NCBI GenBank assembly: GCA_930633495.1
Contig: CAKNFJ010000002.1
Location: forward strand, 682,001 to 746,000
Reading direction: 5' to 3'
DNA: 64,000 bases
Origin: Hyphomicrobiales bacterium
Lineage (GTDB): Bacteria; Pseudomonadota; Alphaproteobacteria; Rhizobiales; Beijerinckiaceae
The translations under genes were made by a program, and so were the position numbers. Of the stretch, positions 25,051 to 37,272 are shown piece after piece. Numbering within the stretch: position 1 is the stretch's first letter; the number at the start of each line of letters is the position of its first letter. The notes below the pieces were generated by a model that was not told the DNA's origin, searched no databases, and saw nothing but the letters and a program-made list of their open reading frames with translations.

Positions 25051-26134
25051 CCTTGGCGCTGCGCAGGGGCATCGCCGGGATGTCCTCCGGCTCGCCCGAG
25101 TTCAGCTGACGCATCGAAGCCATCTGCCCGATCTGACGAAGAGCGCCGAGATCGTTTCTGGCCACTTCGATCAGCCGGTTCATGGATTCGTTGAGACGTG
25201 CAACGCTCCGCTCGCTGTCCGCGAGCTTCTGACGCAGCACGGCGTTTTCGTCCTGGCTCGCGCGCAGCAGACCCTCCTGGTCGTCGAACCGCTTCTGGAT
25301 CTGCAGAGCGAGGTCGCGCCGGCGCTCGGCATGTGCCGCGTTATTGGCTTCCAGCTCCTGCTGGTGGCGCACCTCGGCTGCTGCGAGAGCATCACGTCCG
25401 CCGATCAGCGTGCTTTCCAGCTCCGAAGTCAGCGAACTGACCTGCTGCTCATGTGCCTGCACGAGTGCGACGCGGTCCACACGGGCCGTCTCGATGACGC
25501 GGGCGAGCTCCGCCTCCAGGGTGGCGATGCGATCGCTAAAGGTCGCCGCCGTTTCGGAGCGAACCTGTTCGGTCACCGCGACGAGGCTCTGTCTCTCCGT
25601 CTCGTGTCCTTCGATGAGAGCGGATCGCTCCGCCTCGAAGGCCGAGATCAGGCCGCGTTTGTCGGCTTCCACACGCTCCAACAGCGCGTTCTGAGCCGCA
25701 GACGACTCTTGCTGGACGCGAAGAACTTCCGCGTCGCAACGGTTGCGCTCGGCTTCGAGTTCGTCCCGGACCTTCTTCATCAGGCCGGCGAAGCGTTCCT
25801 GCAGGCCCTTCAGCTCGTCGCTATGCGCGCTGCCGAGGCGACGAACCTCGTCCGCGTGGAGCTGATTGAGGCGCTCGGTCAGAGCCGCGATTTGCTCGTT
25901 GTGCTGGGTATGGATCGTGGTCAGGTGGCGACGGGCATCGTGCCCTTCCACCTTTGCCATCATCAGGTCCTTCTCCAGCTCGACGATCCGCTCACTTTTG
26001 GTCTGGATGGTCGCTTCGAGCTGCTGGAGGATCGAGGACAGCGCCCCGCGCTGGCGCTCAACAGCCGCTTCCATGATCGCCTCGGTCAGGCCGCGCGCGT
26101 CATGGAGGAGCTGGTTCGTGTCGGTATCGCTCAT
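25013..26134 (-). CDS. Long coiled-coil protein
   Basis: A 373-residue protein that is almost one continuous coiled coil (about residues 35-330), rich in Glu, Gln, Arg and Leu heptads. A short N-terminal segment (LTEAIMEAAVERQRGAL) resembles that of the neighbouring coiled-coil gene, and a C-terminal hydrophobic tail ends KVIQLPLLSAAAQ. Plasmid KfrA-like filament proteins look similar, but no N-terminal DNA-binding helix-turn-helix is seen here. It lies 1 nt downstream of the second coiled-coil gene. Confidence 0.82.
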   Translation of the reverse strand: MSDTDTNQLLHDARGLTEAIMEAAVERQRGALSSILQQLEATIQTKSERIVELEKDLMMAKVEGHDARRHLTTIHTQHNEQIAALTERLNQLHADEVRRLGSAHSDELKGLQERFAGLMKKVRDELEAERNRCDAEVLRVQQESSAAQNALLERVEADKRGLISAFEAERSALIEGHETERQSLVAVTEQVRSETAATFSDRIATLEAELARVIETARVDRVALVQAHEQQVSSLTSELESTLIGGRDALAAAEVRHQQELEANNAAHAERRRDLALQIQKRFDDQEGLLRASQDENAVLRQKLADSERSVARLNESMNRLIEVARNDLGALRQIGQMASMRQLNSGEPEDIPAMPLRSAKVIQLPLLSAAAQ

Positions 26135-26135
26135 G

Positions 26136-27026
26136 TCAGGCTCCAGTCGCGGTCATCGGTTGGGCGCCGACCCGCTGCGTAAGGGTGCGCAGCGAGGCTG
26201 CAAGATGTTGTTCTGAGGTTTGCTCGCCACCTCGGCCGCCACGCTGAAGGGAGAAGTCGGGCATCGGCTCGAAAGCGTCAGCCGGCTCTGCGGGCGGAAC
26301 GATCGCCGTCTGGGACGAGGTCATGACAGGCCGCGGCGCGGGGCCGACTTCGACGATCGTGCTGTTGGTGCCGGGGGCGGCTGGGAGATTGGCGGCAACC
26401 TCCGGCTCGGCGGCAGAGCGGAAACCGCGGAAGTTCCGGAGCATGGTTTCCGTCGCCACCTGGAGTTCGCCATGGGCGCTGACAGCGTTATCCCGCTCAG
26501 CCGTCAGCAAAGCGTTTGCCTGCAGTGCGGCAGCCAACGAAGCAGTCGTCTGCTCAAGCTCTGCCTGCAGGGCCTCCGAGAGACGCGTGGTCTCGCGCAG
26601 CTGGACGAGAATGTTGTGCGCACGCTGCTCGGCCTGGTGCAGTTCTGCAGAAAGCCGCTTCACGTCAGCCTCACGCTGAGCCGAAAGCTGCTGCAAGGCA
26701 TCCGTCAGCCTGGCATGGTCGACATTCTTGTCGCAGGTCACCTGTCGGAGGTCCGCAGCAACCGCGTCGCGCTCTCCCTCGACGCGGGCCACTCTCTGGC
26801 TGAGCTGCCCGATCTGGTCGTCTTTCCGCGCGACGAGCTCCTGAAGCTCGGCGATCTGCCGGTCTCGCTGGGAGATTGAATCCATCACGGCATCGACCAT
26901 CGCCTGCCGGCGCTCGTGGATGTGATCACACAGCGCACCGACACGCGAAAGCGTGTCCGCAGCGGCGGCATCCCCTGTCGGGTTCGGATCGGGATTGGGC
27001 GTCACAGTCACTGGCACGATCACCAC
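26136..27026 (-). CDS. Coiled-coil protein, likely paralogue of its neighbour
   Basis: A 296-residue protein. After a Pro-rich start there is RVGALCDHIHERRQAMVDAV, then a long coiled coil (about 45-195), then a Pro/Ala linker and a short C-terminal part. The GTG at 27026 is the apparent start. Length, heptad content, order and the 1-nt junction with the next gene suggest that the two proteins act together, perhaps as a heteromeric filament or scaffold. No enzymatic motif. Confidence 0.8.
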   Translation of the reverse strand: MVIVPVTVTPNPDPNPTGDAAAADTLSRVGALCDHIHERRQAMVDAVMDSISQRDRQIAELQELVARKDDQIGQLSQRVARVEGERDAVAADLRQVTCDKNVDHARLTDALQQLSAQREADVKRLSAELHQAEQRAHNILVQLRETTRLSEALQAELEQTTASLAAALQANALLTAERDNAVSAHGELQVATETMLRNFRGFRSAAEPEVAANLPAAPGTNSTIVEVGPAPRPVMTSSQTAIVPPAEPADAFEPMPDFSLQRGGRGGEQTSEQHLAASLRTLTQRVGAQPMTATGA

Positions 27027-27040
27027 ATCAAGAACAGCAT

Positions 27041-27095
27041 CAAGGATTGAAACTCAAAACCATCACAAGGTCGGCGGTCAAGCGTTCAATCCTTG
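27041..27095. repeat. Inverted pair of CAAGGATTGA words
   Basis: CAAGGATTGA at 27041-27050 and its exact reverse complement TCAATCCTTG at 27086-27095 flank a 35-nt spacer between the coiled-coil operon start and the dnaQ stop. The second arm falls inside the last codons of dnaQ. It may be a paired operator or a long hairpin. Confidence 0.5.
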
Positions 27096-27800
27096 ATCCA
27101 CCGTGCTCGCCCACCGTTTCCACACTGCCTCGTCGCCGAGCTTCCCGATGAAGGCCTTGTGCTGCTCCATCTCCTCCGGCGACGGCTGGATGACGCCTCG
27201 CCGCGGAAACCACGATTGAAGGGCGCCGGCGGCCGCGACGATCTTGCGCTGCTCGGGCTCAGCCTTCTCGGCCGTGAGCTGAAGCTGATCGAGGCCGAGA
27301 AGCTTGAAGTAGACAGGAATAAGCAGCTGGCTGTCGAGCAGGGCCCCGTGAAGCGTGCGGGAGGACCGGTCGATATTAAACCGATCGAGAAGTGCATTCA
27401 GGCTGGCAGGGCTGCCAGGAAAGCGTTCGCGCGCGAGGAGTAGTGTGTCCACAGTCCCGCTCCAGGGCACATCACCGATGCCGCATCGACGCAGCTCCGC
27501 CAGGATGAACTCGACGTCGAACTTGGCGTTGTGGGCGACAACCTTGGCGCCGCCGATGAACTCGACGAGATCCAGGGCGATCTCGTTAAAAAGGGGCTTG
27601 TCGGCGAGGAACTCATCGCTCAACCCGTGAATTTCCTGGGCCTCAGCGGGCATCTTCATCTGGGGATTGATGTAGCGATGGAAGACGTTCCCGGTTTCGA
27701 CCAGGCCGACGGTCTCGATGAGGCCAACCTCGCAGATGCGGTCGACATTCTTGTTCACGCCGGTCGTCTCGGTATCAAAAAAGATCAGCCGTTCGTTCAT
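27078..27800 (-). CDS. dnaQ: DNA polymerase III epsilon-type 3'-5' exonuclease
   Basis: A 240-residue DEDDh exonuclease: ExoI FFDTETTG (residues 7-14), ExoII VAHNAKFDVEFI, and ExoIII TLHGALLDSQLL with the catalytic His and Asp. It should proofread for the DnaE encoded nearby. The ATG at 27800 places ExoI at the N-terminus; an upstream in-frame start at 27839 would run through a perfect palindrome and is less likely. It is part of a replication/repair block with the RusA-like, UvrD-like and DnaE genes. Confidence 0.92.
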   Translation of the reverse strand: MNERLIFFDTETTGVNKNVDRICEVGLIETVGLVETGNVFHRYINPQMKMPAEAQEIHGLSDEFLADKPLFNEIALDLVEFIGGAKVVAHNAKFDVEFILAELRRCGIGDVPWSGTVDTLLLARERFPGSPASLNALLDRFNIDRSSRTLHGALLDSQLLIPVYFKLLGLDQLQLTAEKAEPEQRKIVAAAGALQSWFPRRGVIQPSPEEMEQHKAFIGKLGDEAVWKRWASTVDQGLNA

Positions 27801-27821
27801 CACTGGCCCGCGGAAGCGAAT

Positions 27822-27845
27822 TAAGGATTGATTGCGCAATCCTTA
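27822..27845. promoter_or_regulatory. Perfect palindrome built from the AAGGATTG word
   Basis: TAAGGATTG (27822-27830), a 6-nt spacer ATTGCG, and CAATCCTTA (27837-27845) form a perfect 9-bp dyad, 22 nt upstream of the preferred dnaQ ATG. It looks like an operator half-site pair and is the cleanest arrangement of the word in the window. Confidence 0.55.
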
Positions 27846-27895
27846 TCACCCGCACTCGCATGCCGAAATGAAGATGCGGCGCCCGTCCCCGCTTT

Positions 27896-28516
27896 TCAGG
27901 CAGGCGTCACAATGACCGTCGTACGGGGCGTCCGCGAGCAGATTTTCGAGACGACGGCGCGGCAGACAAGGCGGTCATCCTTCCAGACGATGCGGTTGCA
28001 GCCATCGAGGATCGCCTTCTTGGCGTTGTCGAGGTCCGGATCGGTGACGTCGGTCGGCCATGTGTCGGGATCGCCTTCCATCTCGAAGGCGATCTCAACG
28101 CAGACGGGCCGCTCGATAGGAGCTGTGCTCCGCATTGCAGCCTTCGCAATCTGTGCGACCAGGTCCTCGTACTCCTTCGTCTCCTTCGGAGTGAAGCTAC
28201 GGCTCGGCACCGCCTTCAGAAGCCTTTCGAACTCGGAATACGACCCTCTTGCCCGGCTGAACGCCTCGAGGATCGCGCGGCTCGACATTTGTGTCCTCGC
28301 GCGCTGCTTCGTTCGCGGTTCACAATCGATGACGAACCTGATTTCGAACGGCTCTGCCGCCCCGATCACGCCACGCTTGGCTCGCCCGCCCTTGTGGGCG
28401 CGCCGCGGCGCGGACGGAACACCGGTGAGATGCCGCGGAGCGGGGCGCCGCGGGGCCTCGCCATCCTTGATGATCCCGAGCCTGCGGGCTTCTGCGAGAG
28501 AAAGGCGACTGGTCAC
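27896..28516 (-). CDS. RusA-family Holliday-junction resolvase
   Basis: A 206-residue protein. After a basic 55-residue extension comes the RusA core: CEPRTKQRARTQ, a helix with KEYEDLVAQIAKAA, the strand VCVEIAFEM, then DPDLDNAKKAILDGCNRIVWKDDRLV, in which DPDLDN...K and KDD carry the catalytic acidic residues. RusA resolves four-way junctions and is usually phage- or plasmid-borne. It overlaps the preceding gene by ATGA and lies downstream of the helicase gene in the same direction. Confidence 0.85.
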   Translation of the reverse strand: MTSRLSLAEARRLGIIKDGEAPRRPAPRHLTGVPSAPRRAHKGGRAKRGVIGAAEPFEIRFVIDCEPRTKQRARTQMSSRAILEAFSRARGSYSEFERLLKAVPSRSFTPKETKEYEDLVAQIAKAAMRSTAPIERPVCVEIAFEMEGDPDTWPTDVTDPDLDNAKKAILDGCNRIVWKDDRLVCRAVVSKICSRTPRTTVIVTPA

Positions 28517-28908
28517 CTGGCTGCCCTCGCGACGCGGCTGGAGCGGTCACCCTCGGCCTTGTCGGCGACAGACTGTCGGACCGCGAGAAAGGCGCCGGCA
28601 GGGCATTGCTCGTCGAAGTAGTCCTGACCCGCCTTCTCACGCCCTTCGGCAAACCGCCCATGGGTGAAGAGCCCGCGCGCGAACTGTTCGCGCATCATCG
28701 CGTCGCCCAGGCTGTGGAGAGCGGTGAGGCATGCTTCCGACAGGCCGGCGCCCTCTCGTTCAACGATTGCCCCGGCGGGGCTCTCGATGGCAGAGCGCCC
28801 CGAGAACGAGGAATGCGGCCACAGAGAAGTGACGATCCAGAGATCGCAGCCTGCAGCCACCAGCAACAGCGCGCCACCGACCCAGGTTCGAAATCTCTGC
28901 GTTCCCAT
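28513..28908 (-). CDS. Small lipoprotein or membrane-anchored protein
   Basis: A 131-residue protein from the ATG at 28908, which has GGAAAG just upstream. The N-terminus (WVGGALLLVAAGC, then Asp) matches a lipobox-like signal with Asp at +2, a residue linked to inner-membrane retention. The mature part has further cysteines and helices. A simple membrane anchor is the alternative. It is wedged between the helicase and RusA genes with an ATGA overlap. Confidence 0.62.
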   Translation of the reverse strand: MGTQRFRTWVGGALLLVAAGCDLWIVTSLWPHSSFSGRSAIESPAGAIVEREGAGLSEACLTALHSLGDAMMREQFARGLFTHGRFAEGREKAGQDYFDEQCPAGAFLAVRQSVADKAEGDRSSRVARAAR

Positions 28909-28948
28909 CTTTCCAGGCTCGACGCCTGATCCGAAAGTCACAACGCCC

Positions 28949-31066
28949 TCACAGAACCGGAGCAATCGGCTTCGCGCGCGAGAACCCTTTGCCCCGCATC
29001 CCCGCCTTCGGCTTGTCGTCAACGAAGGGGTCGAAGAAGCTGTCGATGGTGAGGCCGCTCTCGGCAAAGAACGGCGACGGGTTCACCGCCCGCCCATTGC
29101 GGATCGACGCGCCCGATACCCAGAGCGACTTGCGCGCACGGGTGAAGGCGACGTGAACAAGCCTGCGCTCCTCTTCCATGCCGCCCGCGGACGGCCCGAA
29201 CCACCGATCGCCGGCCTTGCCCCTTACAGGCTCGCGCAGCGCTCTCGGGCTCGGCACGACGGCCGAGTCCACGCCAACGCAGAGCACATGGTCCCACTCC
29301 AGCCCCTTGCTCGCATGCATGGTCGAGATCGTGACCGCACCGCGCTTGCTGCGCTCGATGGCGATCTCTCCACCAAGGACCAGCCTTTCCAGGAAAAGCG
29401 GCGCGGAGGGCTCCTCGTTGGCGATCCGGCGCAGGACGTTCAGGTTCTCGACCCGGCGCTTTGCAGCCCGGTTCCCTGCCTTGCCAGCAAAATCCTCGTA
29501 ACCGACGCCCTCAGGGCGAAGCACGAATTCCAAAATCGTGGCCGTGTCTTCCTCAGCGTGCGCGTGGGCGCGATGGAGCGCCTCCAGAAGGTTGGAGAGT
29601 CGCTTGAGCGCCTCTACGGCTTCCGGAACGATCCGCCCCTGGGGATTTGCTGCAATGCGAGCGCAGACCTCGTGGAAAGGCTCTCCGGTGGCCAGGTGCT
29701 GATCAACGAGCGCGTGCTCAGCGACAGGTCCGAGCTGACGCGTCGGCCGGTTGACGATCCGCTGGAAGGCAAGGTCGTCCCATGGGTTCACCGCCAGGCG
29801 CATGTACGCCGCGATATCGCGAACCTCCTCGCGGTCGACAAGGCTCGCACCACCCGCCAGCTCGTAAGGGATCTTGGCCTTGAGGAGGCCCTCCTCGATT
29901 GTCGGGATCACGAAGGCCGATCGAACGAGAACGGCGATGTCGTCGTATTTCTGTCCTGCCTTCGCAAGTTCGGCGAGACGCGCGGCGACAGCCCAGGCCT
30001 CTTCCCGCTCGCCCCCATAAAGGCCGTGCTGGACACGTTCTCCGGACGTCCCGGATGCCAGGCTTTTCGGGAACTTGCGGCGGTTCCAGCCCACAAGCTT
30101 GACCGCAGGGGCGAGGATCTCGTCCGTGCAACGACGATTGATCGTGAGCGGATAGACCCGCGCGTTCTCTCCGGCGATGTGGTCCATCGCCTCGGGATAC
30201 CCACCCTGAAACGAATAGATGCTCTGGTCGACGTCGCCAACGACCATGACGCATGCGCCACGAGAGGCCAAAAGCCTCGCAAGCTCCACCTGGGCTTGAT
30301 TGGCATCCTGTGCCTCGTCGACGAGTAGATGACCAATTCCACCGATCTCGACATCAGCGACTTCCGGATGGTCCCGCAATAACGCCGAGGCGCGCACGAC
30401 GAGATCGCCAAAGTCCATTACGCCGCGGCGATCGAGCTCGAACTGGTAGGCGACGTAGAACTGGGCCAGACGCTCCTCTTCCTCCGATCGGCGGGGGCGC
30501 TCGGCATCTTCGATCTCAGCGACCGTCAGGCCCCAGCATTTCCAGCGACGGATTACCGTCGGCAGCGCTGAGATATAGCGGTCCACCTTGTCGGCGCGCC
30601 CGGGCGTGCCTTCCGGGAAATGGCGCTCAACACAGCTCTTGATCAGCCGGAGGGCGTCATCGTCGTCGATGATGGTGAAGTGCTTGGGCAGTCCCGCTGT
30701 CTTGTGATGCCGCCTGAGGATCCGCGCCGCCAGCGAATGAAACGTGCCCATCTGGATGCGTGAGGCGCTGCCGATATCCAGGAAATGCGCTATGCGCTCT
30801 CGGATCTCTTTCGCCGCCTTGTTGGTGAAGGTCGCGATCGTGATCGCCTCAGGTTTCACGCCTCGTTTCGCGATCAGATGAGAGACCCTCGCAACCAGCG
30901 TCCTCGTCTTGCCCGTGCCGGCGCCGGCCATGACGATAACGCTCGCCTCGGTCGCATTGACGACAGCAGCCTGGTCCTCCGAAAGGGCCGGCTCCGTCTT
31001 CGCTGATTCATGCTGTGAGAAAAGATCCAACGCACACACCGATTCTCTATCCACTGCCGTGACCAT
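28949..31066 (-). CDS. UvrD/PcrA-type superfamily 1 DNA helicase
   Basis: A 705-residue 3'-5' helicase of normal UvrD size. Motif I GAGTGKT is at 48-54, motif Ia ATFTNKAA, motif II LLVDEAQD at 247-254, motif III GDVDQSIYSFQGG, and later STMHASKGLEWD and VAFTRARKSLWVSG. It unwinds DNA in repair, replication restart or plasmid replication. It is divergent from dnaE across 92 bp, so the two may share control. The host chromosome certainly has its own uvrD; this is an additional copy. Confidence 0.92.
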   Translation of the reverse strand: MVTAVDRESVCALDLFSQHESAKTEPALSEDQAAVVNATEASVIVMAGAGTGKTRTLVARVSHLIAKRGVKPEAITIATFTNKAAKEIRERIAHFLDIGSASRIQMGTFHSLAARILRRHHKTAGLPKHFTIIDDDDALRLIKSCVERHFPEGTPGRADKVDRYISALPTVIRRWKCWGLTVAEIEDAERPRRSEEEERLAQFYVAYQFELDRRGVMDFGDLVVRASALLRDHPEVADVEIGGIGHLLVDEAQDANQAQVELARLLASRGACVMVVGDVDQSIYSFQGGYPEAMDHIAGENARVYPLTINRRCTDEILAPAVKLVGWNRRKFPKSLASGTSGERVQHGLYGGEREEAWAVAARLAELAKAGQKYDDIAVLVRSAFVIPTIEEGLLKAKIPYELAGGASLVDREEVRDIAAYMRLAVNPWDDLAFQRIVNRPTRQLGPVAEHALVDQHLATGEPFHEVCARIAANPQGRIVPEAVEALKRLSNLLEALHRAHAHAEEDTATILEFVLRPEGVGYEDFAGKAGNRAAKRRVENLNVLRRIANEEPSAPLFLERLVLGGEIAIERSKRGAVTISTMHASKGLEWDHVLCVGVDSAVVPSPRALREPVRGKAGDRWFGPSAGGMEEERRLVHVAFTRARKSLWVSGASIRNGRAVNPSPFFAESGLTIDSFFDPFVDDKPKAGMRGKGFSRAKPIAPVL

Positions 31067-31129
31067 GGATTGATCGAATGGTCCTTGTCCATTTCACATG
31101 GATTGTGGAACTGGTTCTATCAACCAGTT
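31064..31129. promoter_or_regulatory. Control region between helicase gene and dnaE
   Basis: The 92-bp divergent gap holds two direct CATGGATTG words (31064-31072, overlapping the helicase start, and 31097-31105) and a perfect 8-bp inverted repeat AACTGGTT-CTATC-AACCAGTT (31109-31129). This suggests a shared operator for both genes. Confidence 0.45.
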
Positions 31130-31158
31130 TGTGATTCAGCCTTGCTGACGAGGCCCTA

Positions 31159-34863
<3,705 letters not shown>

Positions 34864-34881
34864 GTTCCGAACTACCAACGA

Positions 34882-34916
34882 GAAAGGGCCGCCCGAGGGC
34901 GGCCCTTTCTGTTTCT
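34882..34916 (+). terminator. Rho-independent terminator of dnaE
   Basis: GAAAGGGCCGCC (34882-34893), loop CGAG, GGCGGCCCTTTC (34898-34909): a 12-bp perfect stem followed by TGTTTCT, 19 nt after the dnaE stop. Confidence 0.9.
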
Positions 34917-34935
34917 GGCTTTCGGATTGGACCCC

Positions 34936-35043
34936 TCACCAGCCTAGTCGGCCAACGAGCAGCCCCAAGGTGAAGCTGGTCAGCACGAGCTGGACCCCGG
35001 CCAGGAGAATGATGAGGGGCGGGCGTCGTTTCAGAAGGACCAT
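34936..35043 (-). CDS. Tiny single-pass membrane protein
   Basis: A 35-residue protein: MVLLKRRPP, then a hydrophobic helix (LIILLAGVQLVLTSFTLGLL), then VGRLGW. GGAG lies 5 nt before the ATG at 35043; an ATG directly upstream at 35046 is also possible. It is the last gene of the Dot/Icm operon, 47 nt after the 471-residue protein. Small hydrophobic proteins such as IcmD, IcmC and DotE are common in these systems, but this one is too short to assign. Confidence 0.5.
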   Translation of the reverse strand: MVLLKRRPPLIILLAGVQLVLTSFTLGLLVGRLGW

Positions 35044-35090
35044 CATGGCTCCGCTATGCCACCGGCAGGGAAGCCCGCCGGCCCGCGGGC

Positions 35091-36506
35091 TCAAGCTGCC
35101 ATGAAACGCTGGCGAAGCGAAGCGAGGTATGGCCCCTTCGCCTTGTTGGGCAGCAGCGGCACCTTGTCGAGGTTCCACAACATGTTCTGGTTCCGGGTCG
35201 CCACCAGAACGGCCAGATCCTTGGTCTTGTCGTCTCCGCCCCAAGGCAAATTGCGCGCGTTGAAGACGCCCTCAGGCACATCGTTGAAGACCGGGACAAG
35301 GCCCTGCTGCAATCCGTCAGCAATGAGCTGGGAGACATCCTCCTCGGGCACGGTGCACTTGACCCACCCGATGCCATAGCCGGTCACCGCATGGCCCTTC
35401 TGGGTCAGCTGGTGGGCGTGCTGGAACATCAGGACCTTGTCCATCGACCGTATCCACAAGCCCTGCCACGAGGTCTGCGCCTTCTCCTCGCCGTCACGGA
35501 TCGGGCCAGCCTTCGACTTGTCCTCGCCGAGCATCGACGCGCGCCACAGGCACTCCGACACGATGCCGACGGACCAGGAGTATTCGGCCAGGCGATCGCT
35601 GAGGAAGTCCTTCACCGGCTCGGGCAGATTGGGCATGATCACCCAGTATTCCCGTCCGATCCAAAGCTGGCGGACATCGACCTCGGCCATGTCGGCCAGG
35701 TGTTTGAATTCGGGGTGCGCAACCCACTCGCGCTGCGTGCGCTGTTCCTTCTGGGTGGCGCTGCCGAATACGTAGATCTCCGAGACCTCAGGCTTGATCG
35801 CCTTCAGCGCGACGTTCGCCACACACGGCCGATCGCTGTTCAGAACGAACGCAGCCTTGTCTGAGGCCTTCGAAAGCATGTCGCCTCGCGAAACCCACTC
35901 GAACGGCGCGCGCGGGACTGGCGTCTGCAGGAGATGGTTGGCGTAGGAAATACGGGGCCAACGCAGCGTGATCCGGCGCCCGCCGCGTGGCGGCTTGACC
36001 AGAGTGGGGCTGAACTCCTCCCAGGCCTTGCCGGACTGGAACACCTCCGCCGCGGGTCCCTTGGGGTATTCCAGATCAGGAAGAAGGCAGCGGACGTCCT
36101 CGCGCAGCGTGCGTCCGCGGAACGCCGAGCGAATGTCGGTCTTCGGAAAGACGTCGCGGATCAGGCGCCATGCATTGCGCATCACGCGATCAAAGGCGCC
36201 CGAGCAGAAGCGGCAGACGAAATCAGGGTCGGCCGATTCCGGGTCGTAGCCCCACTCGCGAAGGGTGTCGACATGGCTGACCACGAGATACTTGTCGTGC
36301 TTCAGGCTCGGGATGCGCCAGATCTCTGTCTGTCCGCGGAAGAAGTGCTCATAGGCGACGTTCGTCCACCAGATGGTGTCCGTCGACAGCTCGTGCGCGC
36401 CCGAGAAGCGGTCCGCGTCACCACCGGCGACCGCGTACCACCCCGAACGTGGGTCCTGTGGCTCGTCGAAGACCACAACACCGAATTTGCAGTCCTCGCT
36501 CTGCAT
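35091..36506 (-). CDS. Unknown 471-residue protein in the Dot/Icm operon
   Basis: A soluble 471-residue protein without P-loop or membrane segments. It carries a cysteine pair (FVCRFCSG, about 96-103) and an aromatic-rich composition, including WYAVAGGDADRF and DTIWWTNVAYEHF near the start. It occupies the place where Legionella icmB follows icmJ, but it is half the size of IcmB/DotO and lacks an ATPase motif, so it is not IcmB. It lies 7 nt after the IcmJ-like gene. It could be a coupling or substrate-handling protein specific to this plasmid type. Confidence 0.82.
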   Translation of the reverse strand: MQSEDCKFGVVVFDEPQDPRSGWYAVAGGDADRFSGAHELSTDTIWWTNVAYEHFFRGQTEIWRIPSLKHDKYLVVSHVDTLREWGYDPESADPDFVCRFCSGAFDRVMRNAWRLIRDVFPKTDIRSAFRGRTLREDVRCLLPDLEYPKGPAAEVFQSGKAWEEFSPTLVKPPRGGRRITLRWPRISYANHLLQTPVPRAPFEWVSRGDMLSKASDKAAFVLNSDRPCVANVALKAIKPEVSEIYVFGSATQKEQRTQREWVAHPEFKHLADMAEVDVRQLWIGREYWVIMPNLPEPVKDFLSDRLAEYSWSVGIVSECLWRASMLGEDKSKAGPIRDGEEKAQTSWQGLWIRSMDKVLMFQHAHQLTQKGHAVTGYGIGWVKCTVPEEDVSQLIADGLQQGLVPVFNDVPEGVFNARNLPWGGDDKTKDLAVLVATRNQNMLWNLDKVPLLPNKAKGPYLASLRQRFMAA

Positions 36507-36513
36507 TTCGCCT

Positions 36514-37272
36514 TCAATGCTGATGGAGATTCTGAACCAGGTTCTTCCAGACCGCGGGCTTGATGTTCCCGTAAGGTCCGCCAGGGCCCAGCCAATCGTC
36601 GACGATCTGAGGCATCATGTCCGTGCCGCGCTCCTTGCAGTGCGGCCCGAGCAAAAGAAGCCTGTAGGGCGACAGGGACTCGATGCGACGCTCATAGTGC
36701 TCGTCGTTGAGCTTGAGCAGCGCATTCGCAAGGTCGACCGGATCCGATGAGCCCAAGCGAGCCTCGGCGAGCGCTTCCCTGGAACGGAACCGATCCATAA
36801 GGACGTCTGCGGACTCGGCGATCAATCGAGCTGATTGCTTCCGATCCTCCATTTCCTTGGGATCCGCGACCACCTTCTCGCAGTAGCGGCGCGCGACCAG
36901 AATCGTGCGGCACAGATGCGAAAGGTGAGCCTGGGAAATCTCAGGCAAATAGATGATCGACGCCTCCCGGCCCGCTCCGCGGTCTTGCCCCCAGAAGCCG
37001 ATGTGGTGGACCGCATGGCAGTGCATGCAGGTCGTCACGAGGTTGTCCGGACGGTTGTCCGAATGATCATCGTTCCGGTGGTGGACCTGCATGTAATAGC
37101 CGCCCTTGGGGGAGCGGAAGCCGCAGAAGCGGCAGCTATCGTTGTCGCGGGCCCGAACCTGCGGCTTGACCATCTGGAACTCGGCGTCGGCGCCCCCGGA
37201 CTCAGGGTCCGTGCCGCGCCAGTTCTTCGCCTTGACCGAGATGATGAGGGGCAGCGTCTTCATGCCGCTCAC
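36514..37272 (-). CDS. icmJ: IcmJ/DotN-like zinc protein with HNH-like fold
   Basis: A 252-residue protein. CRFC (47-50), QVHHRNDDHSDN (62-73) and CMHC (82-85) form an HNH-like zinc site, the feature known for Legionella IcmJ (DotN), part of the type IV coupling complex. Position supports this: it directly follows the DotF gene, with its GTG start overlapping the DotF stop (GTGA). An internal ATG at 37263 is an alternative start. A free HNH nuclease is the other reading, but the operon order makes IcmJ more likely. Confidence 0.72.
   Translation of the reverse strand: MSGMKTLPLIISVKAKNWRGTDPESGGADAEFQMVKPQVRARDNDSCRFCGFRSPKGGYYMQVHHRNDDHSDNRPDNLVTTCMHCHAVHHIGFWGQDRGAGREASIIYLPEISQAHLSHLCRTILVARRYCEKVVADPKEMEDRKQSARLIAESADVLMDRFRSREALAEARLGSSDPVDLANALLKLNDEHYERRIESLSPYRLLLLGPHCKERGTDMMPQIVDDWLGPGGPYGNIKPAVWKNLVQNLHQH

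Noticed and set aside
28664..30328. Long plus-strand open frame (554 codons) antisense to the helicase gene
   Set aside because: The helicase motifs on the minus strand are complete and in order; the plus-strand product has no recognisable feature.
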